Shown in pieces: positions 7,562-17,105 of a DNA stretch of 64,000 nt. The position numbers and the translations under genes are program-made. The DNA is from Stenomitos rutilans HA7619-LM2 (GTDB lineage: Bacteria; Cyanobacteriota; Cyanobacteriia; Leptolyngbyales; Leptolyngbyaceae), in contig JAHHIE010000017.1 in assembly GCA_019358945.1 (NCBI GenBank), positions 1 to 64,000 on the forward strand, given 5' to 3'. The stretch's first letter is position 1. Each line of letters opens with the position of its first letter. Below the pieces are notes generated by a model that worked only from the letters and a program-made list of their open reading frames with translations, did no database searches and was not told the DNA's origin.

Positions 7562-8584
7562 GTGAACCGCCTTTATACAGAGCGACCCAGAGTGCTTGTT
7601 GTGGATGATAATCCTTCCAGTCGGCTCACGGCAGTGGCGTTGCTGTCAGTTGAAGGCTACGACGTACTGGAGGCAGATAGTGGCCCCGCAGCGTTAGACT
7701 CTATTGTTGCAACCAATCCTGATTTAATTCTTTTGGATGTCATGATGCCTGGGATGGACGGCTTTGAAGTGTGTCGTCGCCTCAAGCAAGATGAGCAAAC
7801 GCGCCTGACTCCTGTGGTTTTTGTAACCGCGTTGGACGATCGTCGTGCGCGCTTAAAAGGCATTGAAGCTGGTGGTGATGATTTTTTAACAAAACCATTT
7901 GATCAGCTTGAACTGTCTGCTCGTGTTAAATCGCTAATTCGTCAAAAACGTTTGAACGAAGATCTGGATCACGCCGAAAGAGTGCTTTTTTCGATCGCGC
8001 AGACCGTTGAAAGTCGTGATCCTAATACAGGTGACCATTGTGAACGCCTTGTGGCTCACGGCAAAGCCTTTGGAGAATTTTTGGGGCTGTCTCGTATCGA
8101 GATCCGTGATCTAATGTGGGGTGGGTATCTCCATGACATTGGCAAAGTAGGCATTCCTGATGCGATTTTGCTGAAACCAGGAAAATTTACCCCTGAAGAA
8201 TGGGAGGTCATGCAGCAGCACGTACTCATTGGAGTAAAAATCTGCCAACCGTTGCGAACGATGCGCGGCGTATTGCCTATCATTCGTCATCACCACGAAC
8301 GGTGGGATGGGACGGGGTATCCAGACGGTTTGGCGGGGGAGCAAATTCCTCTACTGGCGCAAATTTTTCAAATCATCGATATTTACGATGCGTTGACCAG
8401 TGAACGTCCGTATAAGAAAGCCTTTACCCCGATCGAGGCACTGACGATTTTGGACGAAGAAACCGCTAAAGGCTGGCGCAACCCTGAGTTAGTCGAGCGG
8501 TTTAGAGAATTTGTTCAATCGGCTCCAGTGCAGTCAGAGCAAGACGTGCCGCTTGAGTTATCACGCATCCCACAATCAGCCTGA
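7562..8584 (+). CDS. HD-GYP response regulator (predicted c-di-GMP phosphodiesterase)
   Basis: This two-domain protein of about 340 aa probably hydrolyses cyclic-di-GMP under control of a sensor kinase. The N-terminal receiver has the acidic pair in RVLVVDDNPSSR, the phospho-acceptor in LILLDVMMPGMDG, and the conserved Lys in FLTKPF. The C-terminal domain has the HD pair in YLHDIGKVGIPD and the family motif HHERWDGTGYP, followed by IIDIYDALTSERPYK. I chose the GTG at 7562 because GAGG precedes it at a suitable distance and receiver domains start just here; a longer frame from 7418 exists. No cognate histidine kinase is adjacent. The small zinc-ribbon gene lies upstream on the same strand. Confidence 0.9.
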   Translation: MNRLYTERPRVLVVDDNPSSRLTAVALLSVEGYDVLEADSGPAALDSIVATNPDLILLDVMMPGMDGFEVCRRLKQDEQTRLTPVVFVTALDDRRARLKGIEAGGDDFLTKPFDQLELSARVKSLIRQKRLNEDLDHAERVLFSIAQTVESRDPNTGDHCERLVAHGKAFGEFLGLSRIEIRDLMWGGYLHDIGKVGIPDAILLKPGKFTPEEWEVMQQHVLIGVKICQPLRTMRGVLPIIRHHHERWDGTGYPDGLAGEQIPLLAQIFQIIDIYDALTSERPYKKAFTPIEALTILDEETAKGWRNPELVERFREFVQSAPVQSEQDVPLELSRIPQSA

Positions 8585-8766
8585 CCAGAATCTGACCAGC
8601 CTTGAGCCACGGAAGCCGTGCTGTTCAGGGAGAAATTAGCGGCTGAAAAGTGCCTTTACCAGGTCATGTCGGTAAGACGAATGGTATCCTGTAAAGCGTG
8701 ACGAGGTGGAGCAGTGGCGCGATCGACGTGCTTCTCTCCACTGCAAACTAAGTGGCAAAAACGATC

Positions 8767-10149
8767 ATGGTAGCGGTGGCAATTTTAGCTGCTGGACGAG
8801 GCACGCGGATGAAATCTGACTTGCCCAAGGTCTTGCACCAACTTGGAGGGAAAGCTCTGATTGAATGGGTGCTTGGTAGTCTATCAGCGGTTGAAACGGT
8901 TCGACGATTAGTCATTGTGGGCTATCAAGGCGAACTGGTTGCACAAGCGCTGATGAACGAAAAGAACAATGGCACAGCAACTCGGTTGGAATTTGTAGAG
9001 CAGCCAGAGCAACTGGGCACTGGGCATGCTGTCCAGCAGCTATTGCCTCATTTGGAAGGGTTTCAGGGCGATTTGCTGATCTTGAATGGGGATGTGCCAT
9101 TGCTGCGCCCCCAAACGCTTAAGCATTTGCTACAAACCCATCGAGAGCATCACAATGCAGCCACGATTCTGACGGCTCAGTTGCCTAATCCTAAAGGTTA
9201 CGGACGAGTGTTTTGCAACAGTCAAAACCTGTTGCAGCAAATTGTTGAAGACCGTGACTGCACACCAGCACAAAAGCAAAACCGTCGCATTAATGCTGGC
9301 ATCTACTGCTTCCGCTGGGTTGACCTGGCTGCCGTGTTGCCAAAGCTGACTACCAATAATGACCAGCAAGAGTACTATCTGACCGATGTAGTCAACTACC
9401 TTGATCCGGTGATGGCGGTTGATGTCGAGGATTACCAGGAGATTCTCGGCATTAACGATCGCAAGCAGCTTGCCACCGCGTATGACATCCTTCAAGCCCG
9501 GATTAAAGACGACTGGATGGCCGCTGGGGTCACGTTGATTGACCCAGATAGCATCACGATCGATGATACGGTGACGTTAGAACCAGATGTCGTGATTGAA
9601 CCTCAAACCCATTTGCGGGGAACGACGACAATTAGAGCTGGTAGCCGCATTGGCCCCGGTAGCCTGGTTGAAAATAGCCACATTGGTGCCAATGTAACGG
9701 TACTGTACTCGGTAGTGGTTGGCAGTACTGTGGCCGCCAACACCCGCATTGGCCCTTACACTCACTTTCGAGGGCAGGTTGAAACGGGTTCGGGTTGTCG
9801 TATTGGTAACTTTGTTGAACTGAAAAATACCAGACTGGGCGATCGTACCAATGTGGCGCACCTTTCCTACCTCGGTGATGCAACGCTGGGGCATCAGGTG
9901 AATGTGGGTGCTGGCACGATTACCGCTAACTATGACGGCGTGAAAAAGCACCGAACGCAGATTGGCGATCGCACCAAAACAGGTGCTAACAGTGTTTTAG
10001 TTGCACCGATTACGGTTGGCGAAGATGTCAATATTGCGGCTGGCTCAACGGTGACAGAGAACGTTCCAGATGATTGCCTCGTCATTGCCCGTGCCCGTCA
10101 AGTGCTTAAACCAGGCTGGAAACTTAAAGCAAAGACGTTAGAAACTTGA
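8767..10149 (+). CDS. glmU: Bifunctional GlmU: N-acetylglucosamine-1-P uridyltransferase and glucosamine-1-P acetyltransferase
   Basis: GlmU acetylates glucosamine-1-phosphate and couples it to UTP, producing UDP-GlcNAc for peptidoglycan and lipopolysaccharide. The N-terminal nucleotidyltransferase motif is [18 protein letters not shown], with QLGTGHAV and LNGDVPLL further on. The second half is a left-handed beta-helix of hexapeptides ([36 protein letters not shown]), ending in a basic tail. Usual family length is about 455 aa. I place the start at ATG 8767 ([10 protein letters not shown]), where orthologues begin; a GTG at 8752 would add five residues. It overlaps the convergent gene at 10138 by 12 bp. 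Confidence 0.95.
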   Translation: MVAVAILAAGRGTRMKSDLPKVLHQLGGKALIEWVLGSLSAVETVRRLVIVGYQGELVAQALMNEKNNGTATRLEFVEQPEQLGTGHAVQQLLPHLEGFQGDLLILNGDVPLLRPQTLKHLLQTHREHHNAATILTAQLPNPKGYGRVFCNSQNLLQQIVEDRDCTPAQKQNRRINAGIYCFRWVDLAAVLPKLTTNNDQQEYYLTDVVNYLDPVMAVDVEDYQEILGINDRKQLATAYDILQARIKDDWMAAGVTLIDPDSITIDDTVTLEPDVVIEPQTHLRGTTTIRAGSRIGPGSLVENSHIGANVTVLYSVVVGSTVAANTRIGPYTHFRGQVETGSGCRIGNFVELKNTRLGDRTNVAHLSYLGDATLGHQVNVGAGTITANYDGVKKHRTQIGDRTKTGANSVLVAPITVGEDVNIAAGSTVTENVPDDCLVIARARQVLKPGWKLKAKTLET

Positions 10150-11316
10150 GCCGTTGGCAAATCCCTGGTCATAAGCCGATTCGTAGCCCATTGGCACTTG
10201 CCGCTGGTGCTGGAGTTTGGCATCCCAGTAGCCTGCTTCCCACCAGAGATAGTTCGATCGCTCACGGCTGAGGGCATAAGGGTTAATGGTCTCTGGTTGC
10301 AGCGTGAGCAAGTTCTGGCTGCGTTGATTGGCGGGTAGTCGTGCAAGCTGCTGTTGTGCGATGGTCAAAGCACGGGCGATCGCTAGCAGCCGTCGTTCTT
10401 GATCGTGGCGAATGCTGGGTTCAATGTTGCCCAGTCCGGGAGCATCCCAGCGGTTCTTCTGGGGATTCCAATAGCTCCAGACCCGCGCTTCGAGGATGGC
10501 ATTCTGTCCGCTGAAGCCCTTTTGCTTGGCTTGCAGTAGGCGATCGAGGTATCCCTGATCACTCAAGGCTGCCAGGGGCGCTTGGTTCGCCAGATCCACG
10601 CCGTTGAGTGCTTCCATTAGCGTCATTCGCAGCTTTGCAGCCGTTGCCTGTCGTTCCAAAGCTGCATGTTGTACCTGTAAGCGTTGCAGTTGGCGATCGT
10701 CCGCTTCTTCAGGAGTCGAGCAGCGGTAGCGTGCTTCCCCACAGTGCTGAAACGAGAAGCTACCCAGGTTCCAAACTCCGTTGCCAGGGTCTTTGTGCCC
10801 GTAGTACGCGCGGGTTTTGCGACCGTCTGGTGTGCGTGTGCCTTCAGCATGACCTACAGTGCGGGCTACCAGTGAATTTGAGCCGCCTGCAAATAGCACT
10901 TGCCGATTAGACAAAGTACTGCGTCCCTTGCTGGCAAGTGGTGGCTTGGGCACAACAGCACTTTTTTCAGCACTTGGCTGCCGTTGCCAATCAAAATCAG
11001 CTCTCCATGCGGGAATGCAGGTCACGATAAGGAGCGCCATCCCCACCCACCCTGCATGAACCAGCAGCAGCAGTTCTCCGCGCGATCGTGCGTTTCGCGG
11101 CGGGTGAGAGGGCACAGCAGCGATCGGACGTAGCGTCTGCGGTAGAACAGCACGTTGGCGTTGATATGGTTCTTTGAGGACAGCCTGGGCGATCGACTTT
11201 CTCAAAACGACACGTTTAATCAGGACGAGTGTTCTACTTATTTTACCCTGCTGGCAGAGTGTCTCATCATATTTAGCTACTTCAACCAGCGATGCTACGC
11301 AAGTTCGGTCACTCAA
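10138..11316 (-). CDS. Membrane-anchored hypothetical protein
   Basis: A protein of up to 392 aa with one membrane segment about 85 residues in ([22 protein letters not shown]), then a largely soluble, helical exported part. A motif around [25 protein letters not shown] recurs, as I remember it, in other uncharacterised cyanobacterial proteins. After it come Gln-rich helices ([20 protein letters not shown]) and an end with [18 protein letters not shown]. The TTG at 11316 lies at the edge of an AAAACTC repeat, and the first 50-60 residues look weak, so the true start may be a later GTG. Function is unknown. Confidence 0.65.
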   Translation of the reverse strand: MSDRTCVASLVEVAKYDETLCQQGKISRTLVLIKRVVLRKSIAQAVLKEPYQRQRAVLPQTLRPIAAVPSHPPRNARSRGELLLLVHAGWVGMALLIVTCIPAWRADFDWQRQPSAEKSAVVPKPPLASKGRSTLSNRQVLFAGGSNSLVARTVGHAEGTRTPDGRKTRAYYGHKDPGNGVWNLGSFSFQHCGEARYRCSTPEEADDRQLQRLQVQHAALERQATAAKLRMTLMEALNGVDLANQAPLAALSDQGYLDRLLQAKQKGFSGQNAILEARVWSYWNPQKNRWDAPGLGNIEPSIRHDQERRLLAIARALTIAQQQLARLPANQRSQNLLTLQPETINPYALSRERSNYLWWEAGYWDAKLQHQRQVPMGYESAYDQGFANGSSF

Positions 11317-11343
11317 AACTCAAAACTTAAAACTGAGAACTGG
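11307..11343. repeat. Heptameric AAAACTC short tandem repeat
   Basis: Tandem AAAACTC-type units (ctcaaaactcaaaacttaaaactgag) just upstream of the minus-strand gene ending at 11316. These heptamers belong to the short tandemly repeated repetitive sequences known from filamentous cyanobacteria. Here they abut, and perhaps supply, the apparent start codon of that gene. Confidence 0.7.
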
Positions 11344-11494
11344 TACTAGTTGGGTCATCCAATGAGGTGATATAAAGTCATTCGATCGGATGAACTCAAT
11401 GAATTTTGGGTAGCTTTTTGCGTAAAGCGTTCATCACGCTTCGAGTCATAAAAAGTAGCCTACTTTACCAATTCATCCTGTAAGGAGACGTTTT

Positions 11495-11977
11495 ATGTTG
11501 CACCACTTTTCGATCGCGGCTGAAAACCCTGCTCGTGTGGCCCAAGCTCTGGCAAATCTTCTCAACGGCGAATTTGCCTCCTTCCTACCTCATCCTGGTA
11601 GCTTTATGGCGCTCTCGTTGGATCGCTATGGCACGATGATCGAGGTTTACCCTGCCGAAACGGAACTGATGCCAGGGTTTGGTGCCGAGCAGGTCACCTT
11701 TTCCAGCAATGCCTTTGCCTCGCCATTTAGTGCTACCCACGTGGCGATTTCCGTACCGCTTAGTCAAGAAGACATTGAACGCGTTGCTGCACGGGAAGGC
11801 TGGCGAGCCGTTCGTTGCAACCGTGATGGCTTCTTTGATGTCATTGAAGTTTGGGTTGAGAATAAGCTGATGCTAGAGTTTCTAACCCCTGCGATGGCTG
11901 CAAAATATACTGAGTTTATGCAGCCTCAAAACCTGGCAAAATTCTTCGAGACGGCTGGTGAATCGGTGGCGGTCTGA
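11495..11977 (+). CDS. VOC/glyoxalase-like hypothetical protein
   Basis: A 160-residue soluble protein starting MLHHFSIAAENPARVAQAL. It has alternating strand-helix elements like a vicinal-oxygen-chelate half: HHFSIAAENP, then ALSLDRYGTMIEVYP, a helix, THVAISVPLSQEDIERVAAREGW and LMLEFLTP. His and Glu residues sit where metal ligands would be in the family (HF early, E in IEVYP, H in THVAI, E in MLEFLTP). No substrate can be named. A strong AGGAG lies 8-10 bp before the ATG. It stands alone between two intergenic regions. Confidence 0.65.
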   Translation: MLHHFSIAAENPARVAQALANLLNGEFASFLPHPGSFMALSLDRYGTMIEVYPAETELMPGFGAEQVTFSSNAFASPFSATHVAISVPLSQEDIERVAAREGWRAVRCNRDGFFDVIEVWVENKLMLEFLTPAMAAKYTEFMQPQNLAKFFETAGESVAV

Positions 11978-12256
11978 TCTCGATCGCTAAGAGGCGCACG
12001 ATCGCTTTATTCTCTTCAACAGACTCTCTGCGGTTTGAGCCAGAATCATAGCTCTACAAGAGCGCCATCTCCCTTTGCTGGCGGGTTTGCTGAAGTTAAT
12101 GTCAGGAGTAAGGCGATGATTGATCGATCGCACCCACAAGCGTTTGCCATCAAGCGTTGATGAATTCGACGTTGACGATCGTGCTTTGCTGCTTGGCAGG
12201 TTTGGGATAATCTCTAGTAGCGACTATCTCTACCTGACGTGCGATCGGTGCTACCC

Positions 12257-13393
12257 ATGCCACAGTTTGAGAACGACTCCGATTTCAAGACGGTTGTCCT
12301 ACAGCACTTTGAGCAGGACGGCTGGACGGCAACCGTTGCCCCCGCCGATGTGATCGGCTACGACCTTGAGCTGACCAGAGACAGTGAGTGTGTCGCCGTG
12401 CAGGTGAAGCAGCAACGGGCAAAAGTCCACGCGGGACAGCTAGAAAAATTTATCGACTTTCTAGAGAGTCCAACAGGGGCCAAGTTCACGCGCGGCTTTC
12501 TGATCTCAGCCTCAGGCTTTACGCCCTCTGTGTTTACCTACATGCGGGCGGAAGAGGTTGTTGATGTGGCGATCGGTAGCTTCAAAGGCACCGAACTAAC
12601 TTGGGAAGATGGGGATATTCCACCGCAACCGCCCAAAGCACACATCACTTACATCGGGGTCTTTACCTGTAAGGGAGGAGTGGGTAAAACAACGATCAGC
12701 GCCCACCTTGCAGGAGCCTTTGCGCTGAATGGGTATGATGTGGTGCTGATTGATCTCGATCGCCAGAGCAACTTGCGAAAACTCCTCGGTGATGGCGTGT
12801 ACATTCCGGGACGCAGAGGGGGACTAGGCGCAACCATTACCGTCCTCAACCACACCGAATGGCGCGAAGAGGACTATCCCGAAACGCGAGTCGTCATTTG
12901 TGATTGCAGCCCAGAGTACGATGCCAACCCCGAAGCCTTTATCGAAAAGTTTAGCTATTGCCTGATTCCAACGACGCTAAATCCTCTTGGCATCAACAAG
13001 AACGCTGATGTAATCCGTCGCACCTTTACGGCTATTCGGCGCATCAATACTAATGCCGAACTGTTTGTCATCGTCAACAACTATCACAGCGACGAAGCCA
13101 AACGAAACGATGTGTTAAACCGCATCCTCAAGACTGAGTTTGAAACCTTAATGGCAGATGATCCCAGATGTCATTACATTGACCCTGAAACCGTCGCCAT
13201 TCGCTTCAGCAAGCAGCTTTTGTACTGGGGTTATCACATTGTTGAGAACGATAAACCCCAGTTAGCCTTTCGAGAAATTGGCGGTCGATCGCTCCCTCGC
13301 ACCGATTTCCTCAAGCTGCTCGATTACTTAGAAGACCACACCAACATCGAAGCTGCAAAAGCAAAGGAAATGGGCGCAGCTGGGAACAAATAA
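12257..13393 (+). CDS. Fusion of Mrr-type restriction endonuclease domain and ParA-type ATPase
   Basis: A 378-residue protein from ATG 12257 (MPQFENDSDF). Residues about 1-115 look like an Mrr/PD-(D/E)xK nuclease fold: FKTVVLQHFEQDGW, then the catalytic-type Asp in GYDLELT (Asp36) and the QxK form in AVQVKQQ (Gln49, Lys51), then GFLISASGFTPSV. Residues about 130-378 are a MinD/ParA ATPase with deviant Walker A CKGGVGKTT (138-146), VLIDLDRQSN and VVICDCSPEYD. ParA proteins normally partition DNA, and Mrr domains cut modified or foreign DNA. Joining them suggests ATP-dependent positioning of a nuclease, possibly in defence, which is inference. No ParB or methylase is adjacent. Confidence 0.85.
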   Translation: MPQFENDSDFKTVVLQHFEQDGWTATVAPADVIGYDLELTRDSECVAVQVKQQRAKVHAGQLEKFIDFLESPTGAKFTRGFLISASGFTPSVFTYMRAEEVVDVAIGSFKGTELTWEDGDIPPQPPKAHITYIGVFTCKGGVGKTTISAHLAGAFALNGYDVVLIDLDRQSNLRKLLGDGVYIPGRRGGLGATITVLNHTEWREEDYPETRVVICDCSPEYDANPEAFIEKFSYCLIPTTLNPLGINKNADVIRRTFTAIRRINTNAELFVIVNNYHSDEAKRNDVLNRILKTEFETLMADDPRCHYIDPETVAIRFSKQLLYWGYHIVENDKPQLAFREIGGRSLPRTDFLKLLDYLEDHTNIEAAKAKEMGAAGNK

Positions 13394-13455
13394 CTATCGG
13401 CGCTAGCAGCCAGAAGTCAGGAGTCAGAAGAAAGCTAATGGCTGATAACGCAAAC

Positions 13456-13701
13456 CTACTCGGCAAGCGATCGTTTGAAAATATAAAGATAGGTCAACGT
13501 GCGAATACGGCTGAACTCTCCACCATGTGCTTCGTCAATGGAATGCACTGCTACTAATTCCCAGCCACGCTGTCCCAAAAAATTTAGTCCTTCTGCAAGT
13601 TTGTATTCCTGGCCGTTCAGAGTGAGAATCCGGTGACCATTCTTACTAGGTTTCCCCTCTACTTTGACAGAGGAGTACGCTTCAAGATACTGCCACTTCA
13701 T
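13456..13701 (-). CDS. DUF4177-like small protein
   Basis: An 81-residue protein with the short alpha/beta layout of DUF4177: MKWQYLEAYSSVKV at the start, a helix-loop with KLAEGLNFLGQRGWELVAVHSI, and a closing strand LTYLYIFKRSL. The GWELVAV core and the terminal YIFKR are characteristic. Function of the family is unknown. It lies 29 bp downstream of the ABC permease gene on the same strand, so it may be co-transcribed with that exporter. Confidence 0.7.
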   Translation of the reverse strand: MKWQYLEAYSSVKVEGKPSKNGHRILTLNGQEYKLAEGLNFLGQRGWELVAVHSIDEAHGGEFSRIRTLTYLYIFKRSLAE

Positions 13702-13729
13702 CGTTTTTTTCCTGCGCCATGTGAATCTC

Positions 13730-14518
13730 TCACGCTCCCATCCCCGAATATTGCTTTAAGCCCTTGTGCCACAGCCAGCGGTAAATGGCGAAAAATACAG
13801 CCGTCCAGCCGAGCATAACCAGCAATCCTTGACCGAGGTTGACAGGCAGACCGACTAGGAGACTGGCAGGAAAGTGAATCAGATAAGGGAACGGTGTCCA
13901 GAGGACGATCGCGCGCATTTGCGGCGGGTAAACTTCCAGCGGCGCTACCATGCCCGATAAAAACAAGTAAAACAGAAACCAGAACTGCTCCAACGCACTA
14001 GCACGCTCCGTCCAAAAAGCAAACATCGACAGCGTGTACTGCATCAAAAACCGTAGCGTAAACGCACAGACAGCCGCCAGGAAGAACAGGAGCAAACTGC
14101 CCAAACTGGGGAGCCAAAACGACTGCGGGTAGAGCCAGAAGAAGAGCGCAATCAGCCCAAACGCAAACGGCAACCGGGCGAAGCGCTCCGCAAAGTGGGA
14201 GAAAAAGTAGTGCCATGCGGGATCAAGCGGTTGCAGCAGACGAAACGATAGCTTGCCCTCGACAATCTCGCGTTCAAATTCCCAGATGACCCACACGACC
14301 GTGAACTGCCGCACGATGAAGGCGGCCAGAAAGTAGCGGGCAAAATCAACGGGTGTTAAGCCAAAGTTTCCCGTCGTGGCTGCTTGCATCCAGATGCCCA
14401 TCAGAATGATTGGGAGCGATCCCGACAGCACCCACAGCAACAGCTCAGCACGGTACTCCACCATGTAGGCGTAGTAGACAGAAGACATGGTACGGGCGAT
14501 GTTGATGATGCGATTCAT
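13730..14518 (-). CDS. ABC-2 type transporter permease (DUF990-like)
   Basis: A 262-residue inner-membrane permease of the ABC2_membrane_6/DUF990 type, with about six hydrophobic segments (for example LLLWVLSGSLPIILMGIW, GLIALFFWLYP, LLLFFLAAVCAF and GLLVMLGWTAVFFAIYRWLW). The cytoplasmic EFEREIVEGKLSFRLLQPLDP between the early helices is typical. It would form the channel for the ATPase encoded just upstream (14655-15638). Such systems usually have two different permeases, and only one is seen here. The substrate is unknown. Repeats of GTTTTGA fill the 136 bp between the two genes. Confidence 0.88.
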   Translation of the reverse strand: MNRIINIARTMSSVYYAYMVEYRAELLLWVLSGSLPIILMGIWMQAATTGNFGLTPVDFARYFLAAFIVRQFTVVWVIWEFEREIVEGKLSFRLLQPLDPAWHYFFSHFAERFARLPFAFGLIALFFWLYPQSFWLPSLGSLLLFFLAAVCAFTLRFLMQYTLSMFAFWTERASALEQFWFLFYLFLSGMVAPLEVYPPQMRAIVLWTPFPYLIHFPASLLVGLPVNLGQGLLVMLGWTAVFFAIYRWLWHKGLKQYSGMGA

Positions 14519-14535
14519 GGGAGTGGGGAAAGGGA

Positions 14536-14600
14536 AGTTTTGAGTTTTGAGTTTTAAGTTTTGAGTTTGCAGTCAGGAGTTAAAAGAGTTTTGAGTTTAG
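14536..14600. repeat. Heptameric repeats (AAAACTC and GGAGTCA types)
   Basis: Reverse-oriented AAAACTC units (agttttgagttttgagtttt) followed by a single gcagtcaggag block, between the ABC ATPase and permease genes. Same repeat families as elsewhere in the window. Confidence 0.75.
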
Positions 14601-14654
14601 TTAATTGTGACTCCTCCTACCTCTCACCTCTCACCGCTCCCTTCCCTTCTACCT

Positions 14655-15638
14655 TCATGCAGCCACTCCCGATCGCAAGACTCGTCCAATCACTTCTTCG
14701 ATCGGGGGTTCTGTGACTGCCAGATCGACAATTTCCAGCTCCGATAGCAGCTTGGCAACCGTGCGTGTGAGACGCTCTTGAGGCACTAAAAATTTGGCGA
14801 TCGCCCCCTCGACCGACTCCAAATCGCCATATAAAGACAACTGTTCGCGGGGGTAGAGATGTGCCAGTTCCACGTTCACTTCGCGGCAGGGGGCAAAGCG
14901 ATCGACCAGACCATCCAGGCTACCATCGTAGATTAATTGCCCCTGGTGGATAACCAGCACCCGCTGACAGAGCGCTGTGATATCTGCCATGTAGTGACTG
15001 GTCAATAAAACCGTCGCCTGATAGCGCTGATTATACTCGCGCAAAAACTCACGGACGCTAACCTGAGCATTCACATCCAAGCCCAGCGTTGGTTCGTCTA
15101 GAAACAGAACGTGCGGCTGATGAATCAGGGCTGCTAGTAGCTCGGCTTTCATCCTTTCACCCAGGGACAATTTACGCACGGCTTGAGTCAACTTGCCTTC
15201 GAGAGACAGCATTTCGGTGAGTTCACCTACTCGCATTTTGAAGTCGCGATCGCTGATCCCATACACGGCTGCATTAATTCGCAGGGAATCCAGCGCAGGT
15301 AAGTCCCAAATCAACTGCTGCTTCTGCCCCATCACCAACGTAATTTTTTGCAAAAACGCAAATTTGCGCTGAAAAGGGACATGCCCTGCCACAGTGACCC
15401 GTCCTGCTGATGGGTGAATGAGTCCAGTCAGCATTTTCAACGTGGTGGTCTTTCCCGCTCCGTTCGCACCCAGAAAGCCCACTACTTCTCCTGGCTCGAT
15501 CGCAAACGAAATGGCTTGAACAGCTTTGATCTGACGATACGTGCGGCGGAAAAAATGCTGCACCGTCCCTTTCAGCCCCGGCTCTTTCACTGCAACGGGA
15601 TAGAGCTTGCTCAAGTTTTCCGCCAAAATTACAGGCAT
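14655..15638 (-). CDS. ABC transporter ATP-binding protein
   Basis: The 327-residue ATPase of an ABC-2 exporter. Walker A is GANGAGKTTT (about residues 55-64), the signature is LSLGERMKAE, Walker B is VLFLDEPTLGLD, and the H-loop is LLTSHYMADI. The C-terminal extension of about 90 residues (AHLYPREQLSLYGDLE, LLSELEIVDLAVTEP) is usual in the DUF990-associated ATPases. Its permease lies downstream on the same strand. Substrate is unknown; related systems export lipids, polysaccharides or drugs. Confidence 0.93.
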   Translation of the reverse strand: MPVILAENLSKLYPVAVKEPGLKGTVQHFFRRTYRQIKAVQAISFAIEPGEVVGFLGANGAGKTTTLKMLTGLIHPSAGRVTVAGHVPFQRKFAFLQKITLVMGQKQQLIWDLPALDSLRINAAVYGISDRDFKMRVGELTEMLSLEGKLTQAVRKLSLGERMKAELLAALIHQPHVLFLDEPTLGLDVNAQVSVREFLREYNQRYQATVLLTSHYMADITALCQRVLVIHQGQLIYDGSLDGLVDRFAPCREVNVELAHLYPREQLSLYGDLESVEGAIAKFLVPQERLTRTVAKLLSELEIVDLAVTEPPIEEVIGRVLRSGVAA

Positions 15639-15799
15639 TCTTCTACTCTTGCTACGAAATTGACCTGATTCAACGTGTAGTCATGCAGGCGCATAGAGTT
15701 GCCACGCGATCGACACCTCTTCTTTATAGTCCCTAGACGCGATCGCTTGCAGCCTCTTGCGATTGAAATTGGCGGTTAGAAATTAACGGAGCCTCTACC

Positions 15800-16801
15800 G
15801 TGTCTACCTTACTCTCAACCAGCCTCATCATGCGTTCCTACGCTGGTGAAGCGGATTTGCCCATGATCGCTGACCTACTCAATGCTTGCGAAGCGATCGA
15901 TCGCCTGGATGCAGGCACCTCAGTTGAAGAACTACGTCAAGAATTTGCTGATCCTGATTGGGATCTAAACCGTGATATTTATTTGTGGGAGGATGAAACC
16001 CGCTTGCTCGGTTTTGGGGCGGTTTGGGTGTTGCCACCCAGCGAAAATCACAGTGGCTTTTTGTGGTTTAACGTTCACCCAACTGTACGAGGAAGCGCCC
16101 TAGAAAACCAAATTCTCGCCTGGAGTGAGCAACGAATGCGTGAAGTGGCTCATGAGCGTGGTGTTTGTGTCAATCTTCAAACAGGTGCTCGTGTTGGTCA
16201 TCACTACCGAGTCTCGCTACTCGAACAGCATGGCTTTGTACGTGAACGCTATTTCTACCGCATGACCCGCTCATTAGCAGAACCCATCCCAACGGCTCAG
16301 TTTCCAGAAGGGTTTAGCGTGCGCCACGTAGACTGCGATCGCGATGCCGAAGCCTGGGTTGAAATGTTCAATCAGTCATTCATCGACCACTGGAATCATC
16401 ACCCTCTGACGATCGCACAGTTCAAGCATTACCGGACTGAGCCAGACTACAATCCCGCGCTCGATCGAATTGCCATTGCCGCCGATGGCACCTTTGCCGC
16501 CTTTTTCACAGGTCAAATCTACCTCAAAGACAATCAGCGCAACGGGCGCAACGAAGGTTGGATCAACGTATTGGGCACTCGTCGAGGGTTCCGTCGCTTG
16601 GGGCTAGGTCGTGCCATGCTGCTCTCAGGGTTAGAGCAGCTAAAGGCGATCGGCGTTGAAACTGCCCTTCTGGGCGTAGATTCCAAAAACCCATCGGGAG
16701 CATTGCGGCTGTACGAGTCCGTTGGCTTTACTCAACTCCACACGTCGATCTCCTACACGAAGGAGGTGAAGGGTGAGGGGCAGGGGAAGCAGGGGGAGTA
16801 G
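15800..16801 (+). CDS. Tandem GNAT N-acetyltransferase
   Basis: A 333-residue protein made of two GNAT folds, roughly residues 10-160 and 165-320. The second is the better acetyl-CoA binder, with the Q/RxxGxG/A loop in FRRLGLGRAMLLSGL and a typical ending, LLGVDSKNPSGALRLYESVGF. The first has lost most of that motif. Substrate cannot be predicted; tandem GNATs act on small amines, antibiotics or mycothiol-like thiols. The GTG at 15800 has GGAG eight bases upstream; ATG 15833 is an alternative. The last dozen residues (KGEGQGKQGE) come from a G-rich repeat, so the stop codon sits in repeat DNA. Confidence 0.85.
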   Translation: MSTLLSTSLIMRSYAGEADLPMIADLLNACEAIDRLDAGTSVEELRQEFADPDWDLNRDIYLWEDETRLLGFGAVWVLPPSENHSGFLWFNVHPTVRGSALENQILAWSEQRMREVAHERGVCVNLQTGARVGHHYRVSLLEQHGFVRERYFYRMTRSLAEPIPTAQFPEGFSVRHVDCDRDAEAWVEMFNQSFIDHWNHHPLTIAQFKHYRTEPDYNPALDRIAIAADGTFAAFFTGQIYLKDNQRNGRNEGWINVLGTRRGFRRLGLGRAMLLSGLEQLKAIGVETALLGVDSKNPSGALRLYESVGFTQLHTSISYTKEVKGEGQGKQGE

Positions 16802-17105
16802 GGAGGAAGGACGTTTTGAGTTGAAGAGCTATCAGCGTCTAGCATAGAAGTTTTGAGTTTTGAGTTGGAAGAAGGATAAAAGGTGAAGGACAAGAAGTTT
16901 TGAGTTTAGAAGCTTGCTCCCTTGCTTTCCCTGCCCCCCTTGCTTCCCCTGCTTCCCTAGCTCCCTCCAAATCCCGACTCCCAACTCTCTCGTGCCTCCA
17001 ACAAGTTGCCAAAACGGTAACCAAACATACTTTCTTACAATTCAGTGGCAGAGTGGATACATTCAAACCATTTCACTTCATTGGTCTTTGTGAGGAGAAC
17101 CTAGC
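16802..17105. repeat. Intergenic region filled with short tandem repeats
   Basis: Three blocks of GTTTTGA units (16813, 16850 and 16894 areas) are followed by a pyrimidine tract built from ttgcttcccctgc-like units (16915-16975). The remaining 100 bp are the promoter and leader of the SIMPL gene, ending in GAGGAG at 17093-17098. No gene is supported. Confidence 0.7.
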
